From an uncultured Erysipelotrichaceae bacterium (GTDB lineage: Bacteria > Bacillota_I > Bacilli_A > RF39 > UBA660): 64,000 bases of DNA. Both the position numbers and the translations under genes were made by a program. Location: positions 1 to 64,000 of the forward strand of contig CACWLI010000005.1 in assembly GCA_902761685.1 (NCBI GenBank), given 5' to 3'. The notes under the pieces were generated by a model. That model was given only the letters and a program-made list of their open reading frames with translations. It searched no databases and was not told the DNA's origin. The first letter of the stretch is position 1, and every line of letters begins with the position of its first letter. Below, in pieces: positions 1 to 11,000 of this stretch.

Positions 1-6
1 GTAAGT

Positions 7-2887
<2,881 letters not shown>

Positions 2888-2918
2888 TTTATTTAATTTG
2901 ATAAATAATCACATTATC

Positions 2919-2947
2919 TTGTTTTCAGAGAATGATTATGGTATAAT
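2919..2947 (+). promoter_or_regulatory. Promoter directly in front of 5S rRNA
   Basis: TTGTTT (2919-2924), exactly 17 nt, then TATAAT (2942-2947), with TG at 2939-2940 giving an extended -10. The 5S rRNA begins 7 nt after the -10, where transcription would start. It lies between 23S and 5S, so 5S can be made independently of the upstream rRNA transcript. Confidence 0.7.
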
Positions 2948-2953
2948 ACATTT

Positions 2954-3058
2954 GATTGGTGACGATAGCAAAGTGGATACACCTCTTCCCATACCGAACA
3001 GAGAAGTTAAGCACTTTAACGGCGAAAATAGTGTAAGCGAAGATAGCAAGTTGCCAAT
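2954..3058 (+). rRNA. rrf: 5S ribosomal RNA (short form)
   Basis: Recognised by the conserved core (cccataccgaacagagaagttaag) and by pairing of the 5' attggt with the 3' gccaat. It is about 105 nt, roughly 10 nt shorter than in typical Bacilli. The shortening lies in the helix IV/V arm after cggcgaaaatag. Short 5S molecules are known from Mollicutes. It follows 23S by 66 nt, has its own promoter and is followed by a terminator hairpin. No tRNA gene follows. Confidence 0.9.
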
Positions 3059-3071
3059 TTTTTTTTGTCTT

Positions 3072-3098
3072 AAAAATCAATATATTTATTGATTTTTT
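3072..3098 (+). terminator. Terminator after 5S rRNA
   Basis: Perfect 11-bp stem aaaaatcaata / tattgattttt with a 4-nt loop, ending in a T run. It ends the rRNA unit. Confidence 0.75.
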
Positions 3099-3126
3099 AA
3101 TTTTCTACATTTTTTTTAATAATTTA

Positions 3127-3135
3127 TGATAAAAT
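3127..3135 (+). promoter_or_regulatory. Extended -10 promoter for the M14 peptidase gene
   Basis: TGaTAAAAT, with -10 at 3130-3135 and no good -35. It sits 15 nt before the ATG, so the leader is very short but still holds a GGTGAG ribosome binding site. Confidence 0.5.
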
Positions 3136-3150
3136 TATTATGGTGAGAAT

Positions 3151-4500
3151 ATGGCTAAAAGAAAATTAAAAAAGAAATATATATTTCGTAGAGTTATTTT
3201 TGCTTTAATTTGCATTATAATTATTTTTTTAATATTTATAGTATTGTCCAGTTTAATTAATTTATTTAAAAAAGATGATAATGTTATTGACATTATAACT
3301 GATAGTAATGAAAAAATTGATATTCCAACAAGTAGATTAGATTTTGATATTACGGATAAGGAAGAAAGTGATCCTGAAAGTATTGATAATATTTTTGAAA
3401 GTGGTATGAGTTTATCTAGTTTTAATAGTGTATTAGAATATAAAGCAAAAAAAATAAATTTAACAGGTGATTATTTTAAGGTTAATTACGATTTTGATAA
3501 AAAATTGCATTATTCTGAAATTGAAAAGTATTTAAATGAATTTAGTAAAAGCGATATTGTTAACTTAGAAGTGATTGGTAAAAGTGTTGACAATAGAAAT
3601 ATTTATGGTATAGAAGTTGGTAAAGGTGATAAGGTATTATTTATGGATGCTAATATTCATGCTGCTGAAGTTGCTAGTACACTCTTTTTAACACGTTTTT
3701 TAAGTGAATTAATAAACAATTATGAATCCGGTGATGAATTAACTATCTCGACTTTGAATAACGTTAAAATAGCTTTAATTCCGTGTATGAATCCTGATGG
3801 TTATGAAGTATATAATTTTGGTGTTAATTCTCTTAATAATAAAAACCTTTGGTGGTATCAAAACAAGGATTTAATTAATTTTGAAAACATTAAAAGTAAT
3901 GCTAATGGTGTTGATTTAAATAGAAATTTTCCAACACAAAACACAGGAATGATATTTAAAGGTAAAACATTAATTAAGAATGTATCTTTAGAAAAAACAA
4001 CTTCTCCAACAAAATACTTTAATGGTTATAGTGTTGGTAGTGAACCTGAAATTAGAGCTGCTATGTATTTTATGATTAAACATTATAAAAATGTATATGC
4101 TTATATTAACTTACATAGTCAAGGAAGAGTGATTTATGCTGGTAAACCAAATTTATCTAATGAATTTAATACTTTAACTACTTCTTTTGCAAAAAAAGTA
4201 TCAAATATTAATGAATATACTGTTCATGGGCTTAGTTCAGAAGAAGTAGGAGAAGGAAATGACGGATCAGCGACAGATTTTATGGCTGAACTTGCTAATG
4301 GTTTTTCTTTTAGTAGTAAAACAGGTAGATTATATACAGATAGGCATGTTAATAATTCTTGTACTTTAAAGTATAAGTATCCTGTAATAACTATTGAAAC
4401 AATGAAAGTATGGTCTAGTGATCCTTCATATTTTAAAGATGAATATTATAATCATGGAATAAAAAAATTGTTTTATAAATTACTAGATACTGATTTTTAA
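3151..4500 (+). CDS. Membrane-anchored M14-family zinc carboxypeptidase
   Basis: Zinc metallopeptidase of the carboxypeptidase A/T (M14) fold, anchored outside the cell by one N-terminal membrane segment (about residues 12-38) after a basic start. Zinc ligands fit H170-x-x-E173 (IHAAE) and H322 (NLHSQG). R258 lies in VDLNRNFP and the catalytic glutamate is E416 in ITIETMKV. Residues 160-440 cover the whole domain at normal length. Relatives act on peptidoglycan stem peptides or on exogenous peptides, and wall location favours the former, but the substrate is inferred. RBS GGTGAG. The next gene is an exported protease, suggesting an envelope housekeeping pair, though each has its own leader. 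Confidence 0.85.
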   Translation: MAKRKLKKKYIFRRVIFALICIIIIFLIFIVLSSLINLFKKDDNVIDIITDSNEKIDIPTSRLDFDITDKEESDPESIDNIFESGMSLSSFNSVLEYKAKKINLTGDYFKVNYDFDKKLHYSEIEKYLNEFSKSDIVNLEVIGKSVDNRNIYGIEVGKGDKVLFMDANIHAAEVASTLFLTRFLSELINNYESGDELTISTLNNVKIALIPCMNPDGYEVYNFGVNSLNNKNLWWYQNKDLINFENIKSNANGVDLNRNFPTQNTGMIFKGKTLIKNVSLEKTTSPTKYFNGYSVGSEPEIRAAMYFMIKHYKNVYAYINLHSQGRVIYAGKPNLSNEFNTLTTSFAKKVSNINEYTVHGLSSEEVGEGNDGSATDFMAELANGFSFSSKTGRLYTDRHVNNSCTLKYKYPVITIETMKVWSSDPSYFKDEYYNHGIKKLFYKLLDTDF

Positions 4501-4545
4501 TCTTATTTTAATTTTTAAAATTTATAATAATATAGAGGTGAAAAG

Positions 4546-5688
4546 ATGACAAGGAAAAAAATTGTTGATGTTGAGATAGAAGAAGCAAATGAGAAAAAAA
4601 TTGAAGTAAAAAATGATAAAAAGGACTCATTCTATAAGAATCATAGTGAAACAATTAATGCTGTTATAATTACTGTTATAGGATGTTTATTATTATTTGG
4701 TATATTTTATGAATTTTATTTAAAAAATATGGTTATAGAGACTACAAAATTAATTAAGGATGTAACAGTTACTGATAGTGGTATAGCAGATTCAGTTGAA
4801 AAAGTTTACGATTCTGTTGTAGTTGTTCAAACATATGTTAAGGGAAGTGAATATGCTTCTGGAACAGGTTTTGTTTATAAAACAGATGATAAGTATGGAT
4901 ATATTATTACAAATAATCATGTAATAGCTGATAGTACAGAAGTAAAAGTTAAATTTTCAAATGATAAATTATATACTGTATCAATTGTAGGTAGTGATGA
5001 ATATGCAGATATTGCAGTTCTTGCAGTTGATAAGGAAGCTGTATTACAAGTTGCTAGTATTGGAAGTAGTGAATCTATGAGAGTTGGAGATACAACATTT
5101 GCTGTAGGTGCACCACTTGATTCAAGTGTTTATTCTTGGAGTGTAACAAGAGGAATATTAAGTGGAAAAAATAGAATTGTTGAAGTTAGTGATAGAAGCA
5201 GTACAAGTGTAATTAATGTATTACAAACAGATACAGCAATTAATTCTGGAAATAGTGGTGGACCACTTTGTAATGCTAATGGTGAAGTTATTGGTGTTAC
5301 TAATATGAAACTTGCTAGTTCTCAAATAGAGGGAATGGGATTTGCTATTCCAATTGAAGAGGCAGTTAAATATGCTAATAGTATGATAAGTGGAGAAAAA
5401 ATATCAAGACCATATTTAGGAGTTAGTATATATGATTCAAATGGATATTATAATAAAGGAAATAGTGGAGTTTACATTAATTCTGTAGAAAAGGGTTCTC
5501 AAGCAGAAAAAGCTGGTCTTCAAAAAAATGATAAAATACTAAAAGTTAATGATACAGAAGTAAGCAATACATCATATTTTAAATATGAGTTATATAAATA
5601 CAATGTTGGTGATAAAATAAACATTACCATTGAAAGAAATGGTAAGGAAAAAATAGTTGAAGTAACCCTTGGAAGTAATGAAATTTAA
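4546..5688 (+). CDS. htrA: HtrA/DegP-like membrane serine protease
   Basis: Envelope quality-control protease. A charged cytoplasmic tail (1-34) precedes a single membrane segment (about 35-58), then a trypsin-like domain with triad H125 (TNNHVI), D155 (YADIAVL) and S237 (NSGNSGGP), then one PDZ domain (about 285-375) that normally senses misfolded C termini. Length (380 aa) and order match Gram-positive HtrA. RBS AGAGGTG, ATG start. The 45-nt gap from the M14 gene contains a TATAAT-like sequence. A perfect palindromic terminator overlaps the stop. No regulator site was seen. Confidence 0.92.
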   Translation: MTRKKIVDVEIEEANEKKIEVKNDKKDSFYKNHSETINAVIITVIGCLLLFGIFYEFYLKNMVIETTKLIKDVTVTDSGIADSVEKVYDSVVVVQTYVKGSEYASGTGFVYKTDDKYGYIITNNHVIADSTEVKVKFSNDKLYTVSIVGSDEYADIAVLAVDKEAVLQVASIGSSESMRVGDTTFAVGAPLDSSVYSWSVTRGILSGKNRIVEVSDRSSTSVINVLQTDTAINSGNSGGPLCNANGEVIGVTNMKLASSQIEGMGFAIPIEEAVKYANSMISGEKISRPYLGVSIYDSNGYYNKGNSGVYINSVEKGSQAEKAGLQKNDKILKVNDTEVSNTSYFKYELYKYNVGDKINITIERNGKEKIVEVTLGSNEI

Positions 5689-5716
5689 ATTAATGCTTAA
5701 GCATTAATTTTTTTAT
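5687..5716 (+). terminator. Terminator after htrA
   Basis: A 20-bp perfect palindrome (attaatgcttaagcattaat, 5689-5708) followed by seven T's. It overlaps the htrA stop codon. Confidence 0.85.
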
Positions 5717-5736
5717 GTAAAGAAAAGTAAAAAAAA

Positions 5737-5765
5737 TTGAAATGTAAAAATATATATGCTACTAT
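5737..5765 (+). promoter_or_regulatory. Promoter of the WXG100 operon
   Basis: TTGAAA (5737-5742), 17-nt spacer, TACTAT (5760-5765), with TG in the extended -10 position. It drives the six-gene block 5791-7752. Confidence 0.65.
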
Positions 5766-5790
5766 TTAAATAGAGGATTTAGGTGATCAT

Positions 5791-6126
5791 ATGAGTGATG
5801 TAATTGCTGTAAAAGAAAGTGATTTAGCTACTACTATTGCAAATTTGCAATCAAATTATGATAATATTTCAAAGAGTTTCAGTGATGCAAGTGATATTGT
5901 TTCACAAATATGTGCTTGTGTTGAAGGAGAAGTAAGTGATACTATCAGAAGTAAATTTAGTGAATTTGATTTACAATTTCCAATAGCAAGAGAAAATCTT
6001 CAATCTTTTATAGATGACATAAAAAATGTTAATATTGCATTTGATAATGCACAATCATCTGTGTCAACTAATGAAGTAGAAGTAGACAAAGGAGGTGAAT
6101 TTATAAATGTCAACAATAAAGTTTAA
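5791..6126 (+). CDS. WXG100-like small helical protein, T7SS operon gene 1
   Basis: 111 aa, predicted all-helical, with no signal peptide. It has the size and heptad pattern of the ESAT-6/WXG100 superfamily but no W-x-G turn. Instead the middle holds ICACVEGEV with two cysteines, which is unusual for the family. First gene of a six-gene block converging on essC, so it is probably a secreted partner or chaperone-like subunit of type VII secretion (inferred from size and context). RBS AGGTGATC before ATG. It overlaps the next gene by 20 bp, suggesting translational coupling. Confidence 0.6.
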   Translation: MSDVIAVKESDLATTIANLQSNYDNISKSFSDASDIVSQICACVEGEVSDTIRSKFSEFDLQFPIARENLQSFIDDIKNVNIAFDNAQSSVSTNEVEVDKGGEFINVNNKV

Positions 6127-6433
6127 TATTCAAATGTTTGGTGGTGGCTCTGATTGGTCTGCAGGTGTTACTAAGTCTGCAGTAGATGCTGCATTCGATT
6201 CATTTTCTGCTGAAATTGATGCAACTATGGAAGCAATAAGAGATTATGGTTCAGTAGATGCTGCTTTTGAAGCAGGATGGAGTGGAACTGACCGTGATGC
6301 ATATTTAGAAAAATTCCATAAACATGCTGAAGATATTTGTCAAGTTATTGAAGAATATAGAAGTGCTGTTCAAAAACAAAAAGATGATATTATTTCAAAT
6401 TGGGAGTCTTTCCAATCTGGATTAATTGGATAA
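6107..6433 (+). CDS. WXG100 family protein
   Basis: 108-aa helical-hairpin protein with the diagnostic W58-S59-G60 turn (AGWSGTDRD) between two amphipathic helices. The family forms four-helix dimers exported by FtsK/SpoIIIE-type ATPases (EssC) without cleavage. The start is fixed by a perfect AAAGGAGGTG ahead of the ATG and lies inside the end of the preceding gene. An extra N-terminal stretch rich in Gly and Ser precedes helix 1, with a second tryptophan in DWSAG. Clear type VII substrate or structural candidate. Confidence 0.85.
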   Translation: MSTIKFNIQMFGGGSDWSAGVTKSAVDAAFDSFSAEIDATMEAIRDYGSVDAAFEAGWSGTDRDAYLEKFHKHAEDICQVIEEYRSAVQKQKDDIISNWESFQSGLIG

Positions 6434-6461
6434 TTTATATAAATGAAAGGAGTGAATTAAC

Positions 6462-6803
6462 ATGGATGATATGGCAATTAAGTATGATGAAATTCCAAAT
6501 ATGCAAAATGCAATTGAATCATACACTGTAGCTGTAGAAGGCCATCTAAATAAAATAAAAGGCTTTGAAATAGGACAAGCAGAAGGTATTTATGGAGCTG
6601 CTCAAATAACTACAATTGATAATTATATTGATGAAACAGCAACACAAATAAATTCTATTGTAAGACATTTTGATGAATTTAAAGAAAAATTATTAGAAGT
6701 TCAAAATGCTTATGAAGCTCACCAAGCTGCTATTAAAACAGCTGATGTTGAAGCTGCACCAGAAGATGCTGGTGACTTAGTAACTGTAAATAAAATGGAT
6801 TAA
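6462..6803 (+). CDS. WXG100/LXG-like small helical protein
   Basis: 113 aa, acidic and helical, with no signal peptide or membrane segment. It lacks W-x-G but is the right size for an ESAT-6-like partner, and a long predicted second helix (about 60-95) is followed by a flexible acidic tail. RBS AAAGGAG. Third gene of the WXG operon, 28 nt after the second. Role inferred from position only, perhaps a heterodimer partner of a neighbouring WXG100 protein. Confidence 0.55.
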   Translation: MDDMAIKYDEIPNMQNAIESYTVAVEGHLNKIKGFEIGQAEGIYGAAQITTIDNYIDETATQINSIVRHFDEFKEKLLEVQNAYEAHQAAIKTADVEAAPEDAGDLVTVNKMD

Positions 6804-6815
6804 TAGGTGATATAA

Positions 6816-7163
6816 ATGACTAGTAATGAATATTATTATACACAACAAATAAATTCTCTTGTAGGAGAAAGACAAAGGTACATAAATCTTAGAGATAGAA
6901 TATCAGGTTCCTTAATTCCAGCTTTGCAAACTCCATGTAATGATTTACAAAGTGCTAAAAGTGCTATTAAATCATCTTATGAGGTTGAAGGTGAAGGTGT
7001 GGGTGAAAAAGAGATAACTGAAACTATTGAAAAACTTAATGCGAATATTTCTAAATTAAATGGTACAGTTATATCTGAAATAAATAATAAGATATCAAGC
7101 ATTAATGGTTCAATAGATTATTTTGATTATTTGCTAAGATTAGAAAGAGAGAAGGGAGAATAG
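6816..7163 (+). CDS. Small coiled-coil protein, DUF5082-like, T7SS operon
   Basis: 115 aa, helical with long coiled-coil stretches. The start (NEYYYTQQINSL) and the pattern of two helices around a short Gly/Glu turn (VEGEGVGEKE) recall the DUF5082/YwqH proteins that accompany LXG toxins and YukE-type operons. No LXG toxin gene is present here. RBS AGGTGATATAA, only 12 nt from the preceding stop and 1 nt before the next gene, so clearly co-transcribed. Probable adaptor or chaperone of type VII substrates. The family match is from pattern memory. Confidence 0.55.
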   Translation: MTSNEYYYTQQINSLVGERQRYINLRDRISGSLIPALQTPCNDLQSAKSAIKSSYEVEGEGVGEKEITETIEKLNANISKLNGTVISEINNKISSINGSIDYFDYLLRLEREKGE

Positions 7164-7164
7164 T

Positions 7165-7434
7165 ATGAGTAGATTAAAAGTTGATACTGCTAAATATAAT
7201 GAGTTAGTTAGTAGTTTAAACACATGTGTTCAGTTATACAATAATTCTATAGATTCTTTCTTTAATGAAATTAATAGTGCCAGTTGGGAAGGAGATGCTG
7301 CTACAAAGTATAAAGAGGCATCAGCTATTGAGAAAGCCAAATATGTTAGTTTTGGTGAATCAATGATTAAATATGTTGATACTTTATATGAAATTGGTTC
7401 TTCATTGGAATCAACAGTATCATCTGCGAGGTAA
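7165..7434 (+). CDS. WXG100 family protein
   Basis: 89 aa, typical ESAT-6/YukE length, with W41-E42-G43 in SASWEGDAATKYKE between two helices. The C-terminal helix lacks an obvious Y-x-x-x-D/E export tag. RBS GAAGGGAGAATAG. Follows the previous gene by one base. Together with the gene at 6107 it is one of only two canonical W-x-G proteins in the block. Confidence 0.85.
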   Translation: MSRLKVDTAKYNELVSSLNTCVQLYNNSIDSFFNEINSASWEGDAATKYKEASAIEKAKYVSFGESMIKYVDTLYEIGSSLESTVSSAR

Positions 7435-7440
7435 TGTAAT

Positions 7441-7752
7441 ATGACAAGTTTTAAATTTAATTATGAAAAAGCTTATTCTGAAGCAATACCTTATTTAGAT
7501 AATGCTTCTACAAATATGGAAAAAATAGGTGATATAGTAGGTTCGTTAGATATTCCTAGTCTAAGTAGTGCAGGTATTATTACTAGTATTCCTGCAGAAG
7601 TTAAAGATTGCATTACTATTTGTGAAAAAGTTAAATCTGAATTTGAAACAAAATGTAAGTTAATGCAACAAACTATTGATTATTCTTGTAGTGAAACATC
7701 AAAATGTGAATGTTATGAAATCACTGCAAAAGATTTTAATGTTAATAACTAA
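7441..7752 (+). CDS. Uncharacterised T7SS-operon protein with Cys-rich tail
   Basis: 103 aa, last gene of the WXG operon. Predicted helices flank a Ser/Ile-rich turn, and the C-terminal third carries five cysteines (CITICEKV, ETKC, YSCS, SKCEC), unusual for WXG100-related proteins. No signal peptide. RBS GAGGTAATG. The terminator begins at its stop codon. No family recognised. Role in type VII secretion is inferred from the operon. Confidence 0.5.
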   Translation: MTSFKFNYEKAYSEAIPYLDNASTNMEKIGDIVGSLDIPSLSSAGIITSIPAEVKDCITICEKVKSEFETKCKLMQQTIDYSCSETSKCECYEITAKDFNVNN

Positions 7753-7779
7753 AGAATGATTTATATCATTCTTTTTTTT
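7751..7779 (+). terminator. Terminator of the WXG operon
   Basis: Stem aagaatgat / atcattctt (7752-7760 / 7765-7773), loop ttat, then an uninterrupted T run. Confidence 0.85.
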
Positions 7780-7781
7780 AC

Positions 7782-7817
7782 ACAAAAAAATCTACACTGT
7801 TGTGTAGATTCTTTTTT
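7782..7817 (-). terminator. Terminator of the essC-yukD unit
   Basis: Perfect 9-bp stem aatctacac / gtgtagatt (7789-7797 / 7802-7810) flanked by A's on one side and T's on the other, so it can work on both strands. It lies just past the yukD stop. Confidence 0.8.
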
Positions 7818-8070
7818 ACATTAATAATAATCTAAAACCATTTCTAATATTTGTTTCTTTTATTGTTTTATCTGGTTGATATTTTAAACCTGATTCACGA
7901 TTATATAGTGAAAATGTATTAAAATCTATTTGATCTATTCTTTTCATTTCACTTACAGCTTTACATATTAGTTCAATAATGTTTGCTATATTCTTATTTA
8001 AAGGTAAATATATATTAAATTCTTCATCTAATTGTGGAATATATATTTCAACTAATACTTTATTTTTCAT
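7816..8070 (-). CDS. yukD: YukD/EsaB-like ubiquitin-fold T7SS protein
   Basis: 84-aa small protein with the beta-grasp pattern of YukD/EsaB: an N-terminal strand pair (VLVEIYIPQ, FNIYLPLN), a helix (NIANIIELICKAV), and a C-terminal strand ending in FRLLLM. The start is the ATG at 8070, placed 7 nt after AAGGAG. An upstream in-frame TTG has no room for a ribosome site. The gene overlaps the end of essC by 11 bp, so the two are translationally coupled. YukD is a cytoplasmic accessory of Firmicutes type VII secretion and does not act as a ubiquitin tag. Confidence 0.8.
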   Translation of the reverse strand: MKNKVLVEIYIPQLDEEFNIYLPLNKNIANIIELICKAVSEMKRIDQIDFNTFSLYNRESGLKYQPDKTIKETNIRNGFRLLLM

Positions 8071-11000
8071 TATCAAACTCCTTATCTACAACATATCTTA
8101 CGATTGTATGTGAACTATTTTTAACAACATAACCAATTTGTTTAAATAATAGTTTTCTTTCCTCAAGAGATAAGTTTGGCATCTTTATAGATAATTGATT
8201 TGCTGCATTTTCACCTAACCATATACCACTAGATTTATCTATATTTTTAATGAACCAACTTTCTGATTCTAAACTTTTATATGAATTATAATCATCATAT
8301 ATTATAAATTTATTCTTTTTATAACTATTAATTTTTTCGAATACAAAATTAAATGTTTTTTGAGTTTTTTCAGGTACATTATTTTTAAATGCACCAAGAC
8401 CAATTATTATAAATATATTCTGATAATCATTCTTTAAGTCATCTAATGTTTCAATTCTTATTTGTTTTATTACAGTATCAAAATCATCATTATATACTTT
8501 AATTCCTTGGAAATTATTATATATTTTTAATACATCAATAATTCTAATTTTTGTATTAGGTATTTGTTTAAATAATTCTATTAATCCATATATGAAATGG
8601 ATGTTTTCTTGTAAGTTATTTGAAATAACTGGTGTGTAATTTGCATTAAAGTCATATGTACAAACTGATAATTTATTTTTTGAGATACCAACAGGTATTG
8701 TTGATAATTCATATTTAGTATTGACTAATTTATCTACTGTGAAGAAATCTGGTAATGTTGGAATTCTAGGTGCTTGTTTTAGTTTTGCATTCTTTAAGCT
8801 AGTAGCAACTTCACTAATTGTTTTATTTATTTCATCTGGCTTAGAAATGTATGCTGTTTGAAATTCTAAAGCTGTATCTAATTTAGCAATCCCTCTACCA
8901 AAATAATTAGCTGGAACAAGAGTCTTTGGAGCATCTACAGTCATTTTGTAATCAGCTTGTTCATTTAGTTTTAATGAAATCTTATTTGGGAAGAATTGTA
9001 ACATTTTCATTCTAATACCTGTTGCTAAAGAGTTTGTTACAATAAATGTAATACCAAATTTTGGTCCTTCTTTAAATAAATTATAGAACTTTTCTGCTAT
9101 TTGAACTTGTTGGTCATAAATTGTTTCAAATTGATGTATTATACAAATAATATTTGGAAGTGTTTTACCACTTGTTTTAATGTAGTTTGTATAAGAACCC
9201 ATATAATCTGTAAACAAAGTTTTTCTTCTTGCTATTTCTTTGTTAATCATTGTATAGAAACTATTTATTTTTTCTAGTTCATCTATAAACACAATATCTC
9301 CAACTTGAGGAAAATCTTTAAATTTAGATAATGTTTCAGCACCAAAATCTAATATATAAACATTTACTTCTTCTGTAGTGTGTTTTGTACAGATAGAAGT
9401 AACCATTGTTGTTATTAGATTTTCTTTTCCACTTCCTGGAATACCATAAACAAGTAAGTTTCCTGTATTTGTTAAATCTACAGATAATAAACTTTGTGTT
9501 TGTGCTGATGGGTTATCAAGTTCTCCTATGATTGCATCTATAACATAAGGTTTAGTTTTAAAATTATATTTTTCAATTAAATTAGATAAATATATTTCTG
9601 CTGGAATACTATCTAACCATAATTGTCTCGTTTTTATATTATTTGTTTGTGCTATATTATATAAATATTTTACGATGTTTGTTAATTGATCACCATTATT
9701 AGCTACTTTTGTTAAATCTTTGTTTCCTATATTATTAGCTGTTTTAATTACATCCCCTGTATTATCTATAAATGATATTGCATCATCTATTTTTTTAACA
9801 ACTCTTTCTGTTGGAACATATGGGGCCCCTGCCCATGCTGATTGTCCTAATTCAAATAATTCATCATATCCAACTTGTAAGTAGAAACGACCAGTTTCTT
9901 TAATTGAAGCAGCTTCTGGTCTTTTTAGCATTTCCATACTATCTGCTTTAGTTTGTACTTTTAAACAAACTTTAAATCTTGAGTTTGACCAAATTTGATC
10001 ATTTACGACACCACTTGGTTTTTGAGTGGCTAATATTAAGTGAACGCCAAGTGAACGACCAATACGAGCTGTACTAATTAATTCATCCATAAATTCTGGT
10101 TGTTGACTTTTAAGTTCAGCAAACTCATCTGAAATAATAAATAGGTGAGGTATTGGTTCATCAATTAAACCTTCTCTATAATACTTTTGATATTTATATA
10201 TATCAATTGTACTTTCTCCTAATTTATCTCTTACTTCATTAAATTTTCTTTGTCTTCTTTTAAGTTCACTATTAATTGATACAAGTGTTCTATTCATTTC
10301 ACTAACATCTAAGTTAGTAATTGTTCCTGATAAGTGAGGAATTCTAACACCAGTTTCTTTGTTTTCAAAAGCACCAGCAAGTCCTCCACCTTTATAGTCT
10401 ATTAATACAAAAGATACTTCATCAGGATGATAATTAATTGCCATTGAAAGTATATAAGTAATTATAAATTCTGATTTTCCTGAACCAGTAGAACCAGCAA
10501 TTAATCCATGAGGTCCATGTGCTTTTTCATGTAAATCCAATCTAAATATTTCTCCTGTTGGTGAAACTCCAACTGGTGAAGATAATGTTGAAATTGGATT
10601 GCTTGTTGACCATTTGTTAAGAATATTTAATTGTTCTATATTACCAACATTATACATTTCTAAGAATGATAACATTGTTGGGAATGTATAAATGTCATTT
10701 AGCGTTTGAATTGGAACATTTGATAATTCTCTAGCCATTCTATACATATCCATATTTTGATATACTTCAGTAGTAAAGTTAATCTGTTTACTTTTTGCAA
10801 ATTCTTTTTCAAATATACAGCTTCCTTTACTAGTAACATAAGCATATTTATTACATGAATTTGGCAAATTTTTTAGAGCATTATCAATTATAAGTAATGA
10901 AAATCCAATATTTTTATTAAATCCTACTAATTTACTTAAAAATTCTAAATCTTTGTATTTTTTATAATTATCAGTAATTATTAGATAATATGGATTAAAA

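Noticed and set aside
2898..3092. 64-codon frame covering the 5S rRNA
   Set aside because: It is explained by the 5S gene and its promoter and terminator.
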